From positions 248,001 through 312,000 of the forward strand of contig NZ_BLTJ01000002.1 of the NCBI RefSeq assembly GCF_013282095.1: a stretch of DNA of 64,000 nucleotides. Reading direction: 5' to 3'. The position numbers and the translations under genes are program-made. Under the pieces are notes generated by a model. That model was given only the letters and a program-made list of their open reading frames with translations, had not been told where the DNA came from and searched no databases. How positions within the stretch are numbered: the stretch's first letter is position 1; each line of letters starts with the position of its first letter. Shown one piece after another: positions 27,129-35,378 of this stretch. This DNA comes from Enterocloster alcoholdehydrogenati (lineage in GTDB: Bacteria; Bacillota; Clostridia; Lachnospirales; Lachnospiraceae).

Positions 27129-28002
27129 ATCCAGCCACCTCCGTTTCACTGATAAAGATCTCCTCCAACGTCAGAGGGATACATTCAAAAAATACCGGCT
27201 CATAGGCCTTTATCTTCTCCTCCACCTCTTCTCTGGTTCCCCGGACAGTCAGGGTAAGCAGTCTGCCCCTCTGCTCGGATGACAGACACTTAAGGGTCAC
27301 CAGATCCTCAGGCCCCATACCTGGCTGCAGGACACACTGGATCTTGTGGATGTTTAATTTCATATCATCAAGATCCCTTGAAAGCAGGATGCCGCCCTTG
27401 TGGAGCAGGCCCACATGGTCGCAGATATCCTCCAGTTCCCGCAGATTGTGGGAAGCAATGATAGGGGTTAAATTTCTGTCCTCCATATCAGCGGCAAATA
27501 TACTTTTTACCGCCTGGCGCATCACCGGATCCAGGCCGTCAAAGGTCTCGTCGCAGAAGAGGTACTCCGTGTTGGCACAGATCCCGCAGATCACCGACAC
27601 CTGCTTTTTCATACCCTTTGAAAATGTATGGATCCTGCGCTTTTCATCCAGGCAGAAGCTTTTCATCAGTCGGTGAAAACGCTCCCTGTCAAACCGGTCA
27701 TATACCCTGGAATAATAGGTCATCATATCAAGGGGCGAAGCGTTGCTGAAGAAATACATCTCATCAGAGATATAAAAGAATTTCTTCTTTGCCTCTGTAT
27801 TTTCATAGATCTCCTGACCGTCGAGGGTGATCTGCCCCTCATCAGGCTTTAAAATACCGCTGGCAAGACGCAAAAAAGTAGATTTTCCCGCGCCGTTTGT
27901 ACCGATCAGCCCAAATACGCTCCCCTCCTGGATCACCGCGTCAATATGATCGACCGCCAGAATATCCTCAAACCGTTTCGTCAGCTGTACTGCCTGTATC
28001 AT
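27103..28002 (-). CDS. ABC transporter ATP-binding protein
   Basis: 299-residue ATPase. Walker A is GTNGAGKST near residue 40; the signature is the variant FSKGMKKQ; Walker B reads YLFCDETFDGLD; the switch His is in ASHNLRELE. The C-terminal 80 residues are a helical extension common in exporters. The start at 28002 (MIQAVQLTKRF) has GGGGG 8 bases upstream and lies within the end of the gntR gene (35-base overlap), so translation of gntR, ATPase and permease is probably coupled. Confidence 0.92.
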   Translation of the reverse strand: MIQAVQLTKRFEDILAVDHIDAVIQEGSVFGLIGTNGAGKSTFLRLASGILKPDEGQITLDGQEIYENTEAKKKFFYISDEMYFFSNASPLDMMTYYSRVYDRFDRERFHRLMKSFCLDEKRRIHTFSKGMKKQVSVICGICANTEYLFCDETFDGLDPVMRQAVKSIFAADMEDRNLTPIIASHNLRELEDICDHVGLLHKGGILLSRDLDDMKLNIHKIQCVLQPGMGPEDLVTLKCLSSEQRGRLLTLTVRGTREEVEEKIKAYEPVFFECIPLTLEEIFISETEVAGYDIKKLVF

Positions 28003-28393
28003 GTTCCATGCCCCCTTCTCTCTTATTTTCCTTCTTATCCAGCACCCGTTCCATCCTCTCCCGGATCCGGTCTGCCCCGATACCAATCTGAAGCCCTTCC
28101 TTTACCGCCTCGTCAAAGCGCATTTCCCACTCCTTATGGCGGCTGCTCCTTAACCGGCTTCCCTCAGCCACGAAACTGCCCTTTCCCTTGACGGAATAGA
28201 TATATCCTCTCCGCTCCAGCTCCACATAGGCCCGCTGGATCGTGTTGGGGTTGATGGAAAGCTCCGTAGCAAGACTGCGGACCGAAGGAAGCTTCATATC
28301 CTCTGTCAGAACTTCCTGGAACATCAATTCTTCAAACCGTTCCGTGATCTGCTCATAAAGAGGCCTCCGGTCCCTGTAATCCAGCACGATCAT
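27968..28393 (-). CDS. YtrA-type GntR regulator of the ABC transporter operon
   Basis: 141-residue winged-helix regulator: RPLYEQITERFEEL, then KLPSVRSLATELSINPNTIQRAY, and YIYSVKGKGSFVA as the wing, with a short helical tail instead of an effector domain. The start at 28393 has AAAGGAGAG upstream. The gene overlaps the ATPase gene it precedes. A near-perfect dyad 26 bases upstream of the start is very probably its operator, giving autoregulation of all three genes. It is a paralogue of the regulator at 2521-2907 and has a different operator sequence. Confidence 0.9.
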   Translation of the reverse strand: MIVLDYRDRRPLYEQITERFEELMFQEVLTEDMKLPSVRSLATELSINPNTIQRAYVELERRGYIYSVKGKGSFVAEGSRLRSSRHKEWEMRFDEAVKEGLQIGIGADRIRERMERVLDKKENKREGGMEHDTGSTADETV

Positions 28394-28418
28394 AGAGATC
28401 TCTCCTTTCTCTGTCTCA

Positions 28419-28443
28419 ACTGTACTAATATCGTTAATACAGT
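28419..28443 (-). promoter_or_regulatory. YtrA-type operator of the gntR-ABC operon
   Basis: ACTGTA (28419-28424), 13 bases, TACAGT (28438-28443). The match extends inward to 9 of 10 positions per arm around a 5-base centre. The YtrA operator of Bacillus subtilis has the same 6-13-6 layout (AGTGTA and TACACT). Confidence 0.75.
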
Positions 28444-28525
28444 TATCCTGAGACCAGAGTACCATGGGCCGTTCCAAAATACAATAACAATTTTCTTACG
28501 ATTTTCTTTTCCGGCAGATAAACGC

Positions 28526-28553
28526 AAAAAGGCGCGGCATAAAGCGCCGCGCC
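28526..28553 (-). terminator. intrinsic terminator of pckA
   Basis: GGCGCGGC (28531-28538) pairs with GCCGCGCC (28546-28553). On the minus strand the stem ends in TTTTT (28526-28530). Confidence 0.9.
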
Positions 28554-28589
28554 TGAATCATATCAATGCTGGTAAAACATATTTGGTTT

Positions 28590-30194
28590 TTACTTCTGAG
28601 GGCCAGCGGATACCAGTGCCTTTCCAGCTGCGTTGCTCTCGTACTTGGCGAAATTCTTAATGAATCTGCCGGCCAGATCCTGTGCCTTAGCATCCCACTC
28701 TGCAGCGTCTGCATAGGTATCTCTTGGATCCAGGATCTTTGGATCTACACCAGGAAGCTCTGTGGGAACTTCAAAATTAAAATATGGAATGGTCTTGGTA
28801 GGAGCATTTTTGATATCCCCGTTTAAGATCGCATCAATAATCCCGCGGGTATCCTTAATGGAGATACGCTTGCCTGTACCGTTCCATCCTGTATTTACAA
28901 GGTAGGCCTTTGCGCCGCTTTTTTCCATTCTCTTAACCAGCTCTTCTGCATACTTGGTTGGATGCAGTTCTAAGAAAGCCTGGCCAAAGCAGGCGGAGAA
29001 GGTAGGAGTAGGCTCTGTGATGCCGCGCTCTGTACCTGCAAGCTTTGCTGTAAAGCCGGACAGGAAATAATACTGTGTCTGCTCTGGGGTCAGCTCAGAA
29101 ACAGGAGGCAGTACGCCGAAGGCATCTGCGGACAGGAAGATCACGTTCTTTGCTGCAGGGCCTGCTGAAACAGGGCGAACGATCTTCTCAATATGTTCAA
29201 TGGGGTAGGATACACGGGTGTTCTCGGTTACGCTCTTGTCATCGAAATCGATCTTGCCCTCTGCATCCAGAGTAACATTTTCAAGCAGAGCATCACGGCG
29301 GATGGCATTGTAGATATCTGGCTCAGACTCCTTATCCAGGTTGATTACCTTTGCGTAGCAGCCGCCTTCGAAGTTGAATACTCCGTTGTCATCCCAGCCG
29401 TGCTCATCATCACCAATCAGCAGTCTCTTTGGATCTGTGGACAGAGTGGTCTTTCCAGTGCCGGACAGGCCAAAGAAGATAGCGGTATTTTCACCATTCA
29501 TATCAGTATTTGCGGAACAGTGCATTGCGGCAATGCCCTTTAACGGCAGATAGTAGTTCATCATGGAGAACATACCCTTCTTCATCTCACCGCCATACCA
29601 GGTATTGATAATAACCTGCTCACGGCTTGTGATATTGAATACCACGGCTGTCTCAGAGTTTAAGCCCAGTTCCCTGTAATTCTCCACCTTTGCCTTGGAA
29701 GCGTTGTAGACAATAAAATCAGGCTCAAAGTTCTCTAACTCCTCATCCGTAGGCTGGATGAACATATTGGTAACAAAGTGTGCCTGCCACGCCACCTCCA
29801 TGATGAAGCGGATTGCCATACGGGTGTCCTTGTTTGCGCCGCAGAATGCGTCTACCACATAAAGCTTTTTATTGGACAGCTCCTTTTTGGCGATTTCCTT
29901 TACAGCCTTCCATGCTTCCTCCGATGCGGGATGGTTGTCATTCTTGTACTCGTCAGAAGTCCACCATACTGTATCTTTGGAGTTCTCATCTACCACGATG
30001 AATTTGTCTTTGGGAGAACGGCCGGTGTAGATGCCTGTCATAACATTGACTGCACCAAGCTCACTGACCTGTCCCTTCTCGTAACCTTCCAGTTCTGGTC
30101 TGGTCTCTTCTTCAAATAACAGTTCGTAAGAAGGATTGTGTACGATCTCAGTTGTTCCGGTAATGCCATACTTGCTTAAATTGATCTCTGCCAT
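28590..30194 (-). CDS. pckA: phosphoenolpyruvate carboxykinase (ATP)
   Basis: Interconverts oxaloacetate plus ATP and PEP plus CO2 plus ADP; in gut anaerobes it often runs toward oxaloacetate to make succinate precursors. 534 residues. Visible: the arginine region [18 protein letters not shown], the kinase P-loop [11 protein letters not shown] near residue 240, and the metal and nucleotide segment [10 protein letters not shown]. The start at 30194 ([10 protein letters not shown]) fits the family; AGAGG stands 10 bases before. It is transcribed alone from a clear promoter (30281-30309) with a 17-bp palindrome at the transcription start, and ends in a strong terminator. Confidence 0.96.
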   Translation of the reverse strand: MAEINLSKYGITGTTEIVHNPSYELLFEEETRPELEGYEKGQVSELGAVNVMTGIYTGRSPKDKFIVVDENSKDTVWWTSDEYKNDNHPASEEAWKAVKEIAKKELSNKKLYVVDAFCGANKDTRMAIRFIMEVAWQAHFVTNMFIQPTDEELENFEPDFIVYNASKAKVENYRELGLNSETAVVFNITSREQVIINTWYGGEMKKGMFSMMNYYLPLKGIAAMHCSANTDMNGENTAIFFGLSGTGKTTLSTDPKRLLIGDDEHGWDDNGVFNFEGGCYAKVINLDKESEPDIYNAIRRDALLENVTLDAEGKIDFDDKSVTENTRVSYPIEHIEKIVRPVSAGPAAKNVIFLSADAFGVLPPVSELTPEQTQYYFLSGFTAKLAGTERGITEPTPTFSACFGQAFLELHPTKYAEELVKRMEKSGAKAYLVNTGWNGTGKRISIKDTRGIIDAILNGDIKNAPTKTIPYFNFEVPTELPGVDPKILDPRDTYADAAEWDAKAQDLAGRFIKNFAKYESNAAGKALVSAGPQK

Positions 30195-30253
30195 GTTACA
30201 TTTACCTCTTTTCTTTCCTGTGATATGATGTGAAATGATGTAGATGTGAATCA

Positions 30254-30270
30254 TTGGTTTATAAAACCAA
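30254..30270. promoter_or_regulatory. perfect palindrome at the pckA transcription start (candidate operator)
   Basis: TTGGTTT (30254-30260), ATA, AAACCAA (30264-30270). It lies a few bases downstream of the predicted start of transcription, a place where a bound repressor would block pckA. The regulator is unknown; the sequence is not a standard Rex or CcpA site. Confidence 0.55.
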
Positions 30271-30280
30271 ATTCATGTTT

Positions 30281-30309
30281 ATTATCTCACCTAATCGTTA
30301 AAAAGTCAA
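30281..30309 (-). promoter_or_regulatory. promoter of pckA
   Basis: Minus-strand TTGACT (30304-30309), 17-base spacer, GATAAT (30281-30286). Transcription should start near 30274. Confidence 0.75.
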
Positions 30310-30437
30310 CAATTCCCAATTAACAAAATCATAATTTTCTCATATTTTCACACAATAGTATCCAATTCTTTCGCCATACCCTCTGCTTATATGACAAATA
30401 TCACATATTTCTCCTGTTTTCAGTCTGTATAAAACAA

Positions 30438-30474
30438 ATACCGGCTGCCGGGCAAAAGCCCGGACGGCCGGTAT
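30438..30474. terminator. bidirectional terminator between yhcH-like gene and pckA promoter
   Basis: ATACCGGC and GCCGGTAT frame an inner GCCGGGC-AAAA-GCCCGG stem. A and T runs stand on both sides. It follows the YhcH-family gene on the minus strand. Confidence 0.8.
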
Positions 30475-30502
30475 TTATCCATGTGTATAAAAGGACTGCT
30501 TC

Positions 30503-30967
30503 TTAGTCCTCCTTGATCTTTACGATGACCTTCCGGATCGGAGCAGGCTCACCGTCTGCTGCCTTCGGCTTGTGCGCATCCCACGAATGGAAGATCATAT
30601 ACTGATCCGCCTTTACAACCGCCTGAAGGCCAGGAACCGTATTTTCATAAAGCGTTACATCCTTATCGGGATTATAAGGCGTCTTTACCTCCATCTCATG
30701 TACGGGCGCATAGGTCATAACCTCGCTTCCCTCAATGACATACTGAATATCTGTGTAATGCTCATGAGACTCATACTTTGCCTCTTCCCACGGGATGGTA
30801 GTGTAGGAGGTTACATTGGCGTATACGTCTTTTCCGTCAATCTCATGCTTGCCATCCTCCAGTGCTGCCAGGTCCGTATTCATAAGAAAATCAACGGCCT
30901 TTGCGTAACGTTCCCCGATTCCCAAACTGCGGTAAAAATTAAGATTTTTCTTCTCGTCAAAAATCAT
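30503..30967 (-). CDS. YhcH/YjgK/YiaL family protein (DUF386)
   Basis: 154-residue cupin-like protein. Conserved metal-binding pattern in YESHEHYTDIQYVIEG and in the late FHSWDAHKP. Relatives include the N-acetylneuraminate anomerase NanQ and proteins of sugar-acid clusters, so a sugar-handling role is plausible but unproved. It stands alone, without sialic-acid genes. AAAGGAG precedes the ATG. The promoter at 31018-31046 and terminator at 30438-30474 make it a single-gene unit. Confidence 0.87.
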   Translation of the reverse strand: MIFDEKKNLNFYRSLGIGERYAKAVDFLMNTDLAALEDGKHEIDGKDVYANVTSYTTIPWEEAKYESHEHYTDIQYVIEGSEVMTYAPVHEMEVKTPYNPDKDVTLYENTVPGLQAVVKADQYMIFHSWDAHKPKAADGEPAPIRKVIVKIKED

Positions 30968-31017
30968 GATCCTGCTCTCCTTTGCCTTCTGTATTCAACA
31001 GTGTTCTGTCCATTCAC

Positions 31018-31088
31018 AGTATACGCCAAAGGAAGAGGAAACTCAACCCTTTTATTCAGATGTATCCCCTGTACTCAAGTACGAGTAC
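31018..31088 (-). promoter_or_regulatory. promoter of the YhcH-family gene with an upstream dyad
   Basis: Minus-strand TTGAGT (31041-31046), 17-base spacer, TATACT (31018-31023). Upstream, GTACTC (31071-31076) and GAGTAC (31083-31088) form a dyad around AAGTAC. It may be an activator site or a remnant of the wall-hydrolase 3' end. Confidence 0.55.
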
Positions 31089-31103
31089 CTTTCTATAAGA
31101 CGG

Positions 31104-31946
31104 CTATTTAAAAAATTCATGGCCGCCGTGTGCAAAGAGATAGGTAAGACTTGAATCAAACCATGAGGCCTGTCTCCCCGATGCCTGACGGTTCATAAAG
31201 TAAAGGGCTCCGTTTGAATAGTCCTCACCGTCTAAGGCACGATCTACACACCGGATTGTATCAGGCGTTACCTTTACGGAATTAATCCTGCCGTTGGATA
31301 CAGGCTGGAACTGGGAACGCTGGTACACAACCCCCTTTACCGTATTGGGGAAACGCTTTGACAGCACCCGGTTGATGATCACATCCGCCACCAGGATCTT
31401 TCCCTTGTCATCGCAGATGCCGGCTTCCGCCTGGACAATGCGAAGGAGGATCTGATAATCCTCGTCTGAAATCTGGATCCTTCTTGCGGCCCGTCTCTGC
31501 TCTTCTGCCTTTCTTCTGGCTTCCTCCTCTTCCTTCTCTTTTAAAATCTGTTTCTGCAGGGCTTCGATCTGTGTCTGGGCCGCTGCCTCTTTTCTCTGTT
31601 TCTCCCGGACATCCTGTTCCAGAAGCGCGCCGGCCAGATGCTGGCTTTCGCTGTCTGTATTTAAAAGTCCGAATTGTATTTTTGCTTCCGTAACAAAGCT
31701 GCTTCCTCCGGATATCACTTCCTCTTCCGGCTCCTCAGATTCTTCTGTGCTCTCCTGGATTCTTGGAGCTGCCAGGGCATTTTTGCCGCTGCCTCCGAAT
31801 CCGCTTGCGCCAAAGGCTACAACGGCAATAACCACAGCCCCCGCCATCATAACAGAAGAAGTGCGGTACTGCTCTTTTTTCACCTTAACTGCCAGTGACT
31901 TTACAAAGAGAAATACCGATTGGAGGAACGAATGCAATGTAAGCAT
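31104..31946 (-). CDS. cell wall hydrolase, SleB type (Hydrolase_2)
   Basis: 280 residues. A signal anchor lies near the N-terminus (TSSVMMAGAVVIAVVAFGA), followed by an acidic spacer, a Glu/Lys/Arg-rich coiled coil (about 125-170), and a C-terminal SleB-like lytic transglycosylase domain (about 172-280) with the probable catalytic Glu in IVQAEAG and the NRVLSKRFPNTV segment. The start at 31946 has AGAGGAG 5 bases upstream. The gene has a strong promoter, a structured leader and several WalR-like boxes upstream. It therefore looks like a growth-linked wall hydrolase rather than a spore-germination enzyme; that reading is inference. Confidence 0.85.
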   Translation of the reverse strand: MLTLHSFLQSVFLFVKSLAVKVKKEQYRTSSVMMAGAVVIAVVAFGASGFGGSGKNALAAPRIQESTEESEEPEEEVISGGSSFVTEAKIQFGLLNTDSESQHLAGALLEQDVREKQRKEAAAQTQIEALQKQILKEKEEEEARRKAEEQRRAARRIQISDEDYQILLRIVQAEAGICDDKGKILVADVIINRVLSKRFPNTVKGVVYQRSQFQPVSNGRINSVKVTPDTIRCVDRALDGEDYSNGALYFMNRQASGRQASWFDSSLTYLFAHGGHEFFK

Positions 31947-31967
31947 ACATACTCCTCTTTTCTTTCC

Positions 31968-32046
31968 TGGGATCCAAAGGGATCCCATATGTCGACAAGT
32001 TGCTTCAGATCAGGTTGATAAGGGGGGATCCCCCACTTTGAACCTG
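31968..32046 (-). ncRNA. structured leader of the wall-hydrolase mRNA
   Basis: The roughly 115-base untranslated leader has two strong folds. The first is CAGGTT (32011-32016) with AACCTG (32041-32046), holding the self-complementary GGGGGATCCCCC (32023-32034). The second is TGGGATCC (31968-31975), four bases, GGATCCCA (31980-31987), ending about 10 bases before the ribosome site. No known riboswitch core was recognised. It could control translation or mRNA life. Confidence 0.45.
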
Positions 32047-32066
32047 TTTTGCTGGGATGTACGGGT

Positions 32067-32095
32067 ATTATATGGGATTTGGTCTCTTTCGTCAA
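32067..32095 (-). promoter_or_regulatory. promoter of the wall-hydrolase gene
   Basis: Minus-strand TTGACG (32090-32095), 17-base spacer, TATAAT (32067-32072). Consensus -10 box; transcription should start near 32060. Confidence 0.8.
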
Positions 32096-32102
32096 CAGAA
32101 CT

Positions 32103-32404
32103 TTTACAACTTTGTTACATTTTTTTCTTGTCTGGAAATGATTTTTCATTGCATTGTGGATTTTGTATGTTTTATTACAATTTTTTGCTGTTTTTTCTGC
32201 GATATGGTGATTTTATTTTTACATTTTTATTACATTATTGTTAATTTTTATTTTTGTCAATTTATTGTCAAATGCGCTTTTTAGTTTTATGTAAACTATT
32301 TTTACAATTTTTTTATGGAATATCCCTGGCTGCAGCCTGATTTTCCCCTCTGTCGAACAAGCGCGAAATATGGGAGTGTTCCCCACTTGTAACACTTTTG
32401 TAAC
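32103..32404. promoter_or_regulatory. cluster of WalR (YycF)-type direct-repeat boxes in an AT-rich intergenic region
   Basis: Three exact matches to TGTWAH-N5-TGTWAH, the WalR consensus: 32103-32119 (minus strand, TGTAAC and TGTAAA), 32218-32234 (minus, TGTAAT and TGTAAA) and 32388-32404 (plus, TGTAAC twice). A fourth pair, TGTAAA-N5-TTTACA at 32290-32306, is inverted. The first lies 8 bases upstream of the -35 box of the wall-hydrolase promoter. The 466-base gap 31989-32454 holds no gene; apart from these sites, the promoter, the leader and the aroE terminator it is AT-rich filler. Confidence 0.6.
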
Positions 32405-32434
32405 AAAAAAGGAAGCCCTGTTTTCAGGACTTCC
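32405..32434 (-). terminator. intrinsic terminator of aroK-aroE
   Basis: GGAAGCCCTG (32411-32420) pairs with CAGGACTTCC (32425-32434) with one mismatch. On the minus strand it ends in TTTTTT. Confidence 0.85.
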
Positions 32435-32454
32435 CATATGTCCGAAGAGTTTTC

Positions 32455-33336
32455 TCACTCTTCTCCCTGTTCTTTTAAATAGGCCTGATACTCTTCTACC
32501 GGCATCTCAAGCCCCGTATACAGCTGGTAGGCCGCTGCCCCCTGCCACAAAAGCATTCCTTTTCCGCCCACTGTCTTGCAGCCGACCTCCCTGGCCTCGC
32601 GAAGAAGTCTGGTTTCCAGCGGATTATAGACCACATCCGCCACCACCAGCTCTGGCCGAAGCATGGTAAGATCCGTAATCAGAGTGGTCTTTGCGTGAGG
32701 TTTCATACCAGCTGAGGTGCCGTTTACCAAAATATCCGCCTGGGCGATCTCTCTGCGAAGGCTTTCTGTATCATCCATAGCGAATACCTGTACCCTGCAC
32801 TCCGGTGTCTCCGTTTCAAGCATGGCTGCTGTATGCTTTGCCCGCTCAAGAAACGGATCCCTGGGATTAAAGATGGAAATAGAAGCTGCTCCGTCCAGAG
32901 CGCACTGAACCTGGATGGCTGTGGCAGCGCCGCCGGCGCCCAGGATGACCATTCTGCTGCCCTTTACCTCTACGCCGTTGGCCCTTAAATTATTTACAAA
33001 GCCTACGCCGTCGGTCATATGGCCGGTGAGACGGCCATTGTCATTTACAATGGTATTGACTGCTCCCACAATCCTGGCAGCCGCAGACAGCTCATCCATG
33101 TATTTTACCGTCTCATTTTTACAGGGCATGGTCACATTGCAGCCCCGCATCCTGAGAGTGCGGACCGCATCCATGGCCTCCCCCACCTGATCCTCTTTGA
33201 TATCAAACGCCAGATAGGCATAATCCAGGCCATGGTAGCGAAAGCAGAAGTTATACATATCCGGAGACCCGGAATGTCCGATGGGGCTTCCAATCAATCC
33301 CATCAGTCCTGTTGTTCCCTTGATCCTTTGTTCCAT
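32455..33336 (-). CDS. aroE: shikimate dehydrogenase
   Basis: Reduces 3-dehydroshikimate to shikimate with NADPH. 293 residues. Visible: GLIGSPIGHSGSPDMYN with the substrate serines, NVTMPCKNE with the catalytic Lys, NTI, and the nucleotide loop LGAGGAATAIQ. The start at 33336 (MEQRIKG) has AGGAGG 9 bases upstream; the ATG at 33345 would touch that site. aroK lies 19 bases upstream in the operon. aroD of the same pathway is at 47158, elsewhere in the window. The family includes quinate-using variants, so the cofactor and substrate range are inferred. Confidence 0.93.
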   Translation of the reverse strand: MEQRIKGTTGLMGLIGSPIGHSGSPDMYNFCFRYHGLDYAYLAFDIKEDQVGEAMDAVRTLRMRGCNVTMPCKNETVKYMDELSAAARIVGAVNTIVNDNGRLTGHMTDGVGFVNNLRANGVEVKGSRMVILGAGGAATAIQVQCALDGAASISIFNPRDPFLERAKHTAAMLETETPECRVQVFAMDDTESLRREIAQADILVNGTSAGMKPHAKTTLITDLTMLRPELVVADVVYNPLETRLLREAREVGCKTVGGKGMLLWQGAAAYQLYTGLEMPVEEYQAYLKEQGEE

Positions 33337-33355
33337 TTGTCTCATCCTCCTGTAA

Positions 33356-33889
33356 TCATCTGGACGCTTCTTCCTCCATGCGATGAAGCTTTTCCACTAA
33401 TTCTCTGCAAATTTCTTCCCCCGTTTTCCGGTCGGTCTCGATCACAAGATCCGCGGCTGCCATATATCTTTCCCTTCGCGCCTCCATCAGGGCCGAAATT
33501 CCTTCTACTGTCTTATTGTTTTCAATAAGAGGACGGTCATGATTGTCCTTTACCCGTTCCAGAATAGTCTCAGGATGGGCCGTAAGCAGAACCACCCGGC
33601 CGTTTTTCTTCATCTCAGCTACATTTCTCTCCCGCATGGGGACACCGCCCCCGCAGGAGATCACCGCATTGGATCTGGCCTGCAGTTCAATTAAAAGCTC
33701 CGTCTCCAGATCTCTGAAATAAGGCTCACCCTTCGTCTCAAATATCTTTGAAATGCGCATTCCTTCCCTTTCTTCAATCAGGGCATCCATTTCAATGCGC
33801 TCCATCCCCCAGCCTGTTCTTAAGAGTTCTGCAATGGTGCTTTTTCCGGCCCCCATAAAACCGATCAGCACAACGTTATAGTCAAACAT
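33356..33889 (-). CDS. aroK: shikimate kinase
   Basis: Phosphorylates shikimate at O3 in aromatic amino-acid synthesis. 177 residues. P-loop GFMGAGKST at residues 9-17, the shikimate-binding ISCGGGVPMR, and DRPLIENN in the lid. First gene of the aroK-aroE unit; aroE starts 19 bases after its stop. It follows the rnf operon in the same direction, but a terminator-like stem at 33912-33950 lies on the far side, between aroK and rnfB. Confidence 0.93.
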   Translation of the reverse strand: MFDYNVVLIGFMGAGKSTIAELLRTGWGMERIEMDALIEEREGMRISKIFETKGEPYFRDLETELLIELQARSNAVISCGGGVPMRERNVAEMKKNGRVVLLTAHPETILERVKDNHDRPLIENNKTVEGISALMEARRERYMAAADLVIETDRKTGEEICRELVEKLHRMEEEASR

Positions 33890-33911
33890 ACTCGCTCTCC
33901 CTTTTAAAATT

Positions 33912-33950
33912 TCCCCTGGTCCCAGAAGATTTTCCTCCGGATCCAGGGGA
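33912..33950 (-). terminator. terminator downstream of rnfB
   Basis: TCCCCTGG (33912-33919) pairs with CCAGGGGA (33943-33950); on the minus strand it is followed by AAATTTT. It separates the rnf operon from aroK-aroE. Confidence 0.6.
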
Positions 33951-33973
33951 TTTTTCTCACGGCAGAAACCGTC

Positions 33974-34774
33974 CTATTCCTGTTCCAGGATAACCTTTGC
34001 AGGACACTTGGCGGAGCACTTGCCGCAGTTAGTACATTTTTCATAATCGATCACAGCCAGATTGTTATCCATATGGATTGCATCTGACTCACACTGTCTG
34101 GTACACAGGGTACAGCCGATACAGCCGGCCTGGCAGGCAGCCTTTACATCTTTTCCCTTGTCATGGCTGCTGCACTGTACCAGATGCTTTGCGCTGTAAG
34201 GCACAAGCTGGATCAGGCCCTTGGGACAGGCGGCCACACATTTGCCGCAGGCCACACATTTTTCCTTATCTACTGCCGCCACGCCGTCTATTACATGGAT
34301 GGCATCAAACTGGCAGGCCTTCACACAGGAACCAAAGCCCATACAGCCGTAGCTGCAGGCCTTGGGGCTGCCGCCGGGAACTACCGTTGCCTTGGCGCAG
34401 TCTTCTATACCTGTGTATGTATAAAGCGTCTTTGTCTGACCGCAGCTGCCCTTGCAGCGCACAAAAGCCACCTTCTTCTCAGCCGCATCTGCTGATACGC
34501 CTAAGATAGCGGCAATCTTCTCCCCTACGGGAGCGCCTCCTACCGGACAGGCATTCGCAGGAGCCTCTCCGGCCGCAATCGCCTTTGCCAGTGCGTCGCA
34601 GCCTGCGAAACCGCAGCCGCCGCAGTTATTGCCTGGAAGTTCTTCCCGGACAGCCAGTTCTTTTTCATCTACTTCGACCTTAAATTTCTCGCCAAAAAGG
34701 CCCAGGCCGATTCCTACTACGATACCCACCACCGCAATCACAGCGGCGGCTATGATAATTGCCATAATATTCAT
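33974..34774 (-). CDS. rnfB: Rnf complex subunit RnfB (ferredoxin-type iron-sulfur protein)
   Basis: Entry point for electrons from reduced ferredoxin. 266 residues: one N-terminal membrane helix (4-28), then a four-cysteine Fe-S domain (NNCGGCGFAGCDAL and a later Cys near 50-75), then two 2[4Fe-4S] ferredoxin modules with CSYGCMGFGSC, CVACGKCVAACP, CIGCTLCTRQC and CTNCGKCSAKCP. Last gene of rnfCDGEAB. The complex links ferredoxin oxidation to NAD+ reduction and pumps Na+ or H+. Confidence 0.95.
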   Translation of the reverse strand: MNIMAIIIAAAVIAVVGIVVGIGLGLFGEKFKVEVDEKELAVREELPGNNCGGCGFAGCDALAKAIAAGEAPANACPVGGAPVGEKIAAILGVSADAAEKKVAFVRCKGSCGQTKTLYTYTGIEDCAKATVVPGGSPKACSYGCMGFGSCVKACQFDAIHVIDGVAAVDKEKCVACGKCVAACPKGLIQLVPYSAKHLVQCSSHDKGKDVKAACQAGCIGCTLCTRQCESDAIHMDNNLAVIDYEKCTNCGKCSAKCPAKVILEQE

Positions 34775-34789
34775 CTTCGTCTCCTCCTT

Positions 34790-35365
34790 TTACAGCAATC
34801 CGGAAAATCCGAAAAATGCAATGGCCATCAGCCCGGCTGTTACAAGAACGATAGGAGATCCCTGGAAGTTGTATGGGATGTCATTTCCCTCGATACGCTC
34901 GCGTATACCAGCTAAAAGCACGATGGATACCGTATATCCTGCAGCCGTGGCAAACCCGTTTACCACGCTCTCAATGATACTGTAGTTATTCTGCACATTC
35001 GTCAAAGCCACGCCCAAAACGGCACAGTTGGTAGTGATTAACGGCAAAAACACACCCAGAGCGTTATACAGAGACACCATACATTTCTTCAGGAACATTT
35101 CCACAATCTGCACCAGGGCGGCGATTACCAGTATAAAGACAATGGTCTTCAGGTAATCAAGACCCAGGGGCTCTAAGATAAACTTATACAGCACGCTGGC
35201 CGTGACGGAAGCAATGGTAATAACAAAGATAACCGCACCGCCCATACCCGCTGCCGTCTCTACCTTCTTTGATACGCCGACGAAGGAACAGATGCCAAGG
35301 AACTGGCTTAAGACCACATTGCTGACAAACGCGGAGCTTACGGCTATTACAAGTAATTCTTTCAT
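34790..35365 (-). CDS. rnfA: Rnf complex membrane subunit RnfA
   Basis: 191-residue integral membrane protein with six predicted helices. It forms, with the homologous RnfE, the inverted pair that holds a membrane-embedded iron-sulfur centre; the helix Cys residues fit this (QFLGICSFVGV and TTNCAVLGVAL). Lies 15 bases before rnfB and 13 bases after rnfE, within one operon. Confidence 0.95.
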   Translation of the reverse strand: MKELLVIAVSSAFVSNVVLSQFLGICSFVGVSKKVETAAGMGGAVIFVITIASVTASVLYKFILEPLGLDYLKTIVFILVIAALVQIVEMFLKKCMVSLYNALGVFLPLITTNCAVLGVALTNVQNNYSIIESVVNGFATAAGYTVSIVLLAGIRERIEGNDIPYNFQGSPIVLVTAGLMAIAFFGFSGLL

Positions 35366-35378
35366 CTACTCTCTCCTC

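Noticed and set aside
30310-30420. Rex operator upstream of the pckA promoter
   Set aside because: TTGTTAATT at this place resembles half of a Rex site, but the second arm does not match.
31968-32060. c-di-AMP (ydaO) or c-di-GMP riboswitch before the wall hydrolase
   Set aside because: Location fits, but the conserved core segments of these riboswitches were not found; only strong unclassified hairpins are seen.
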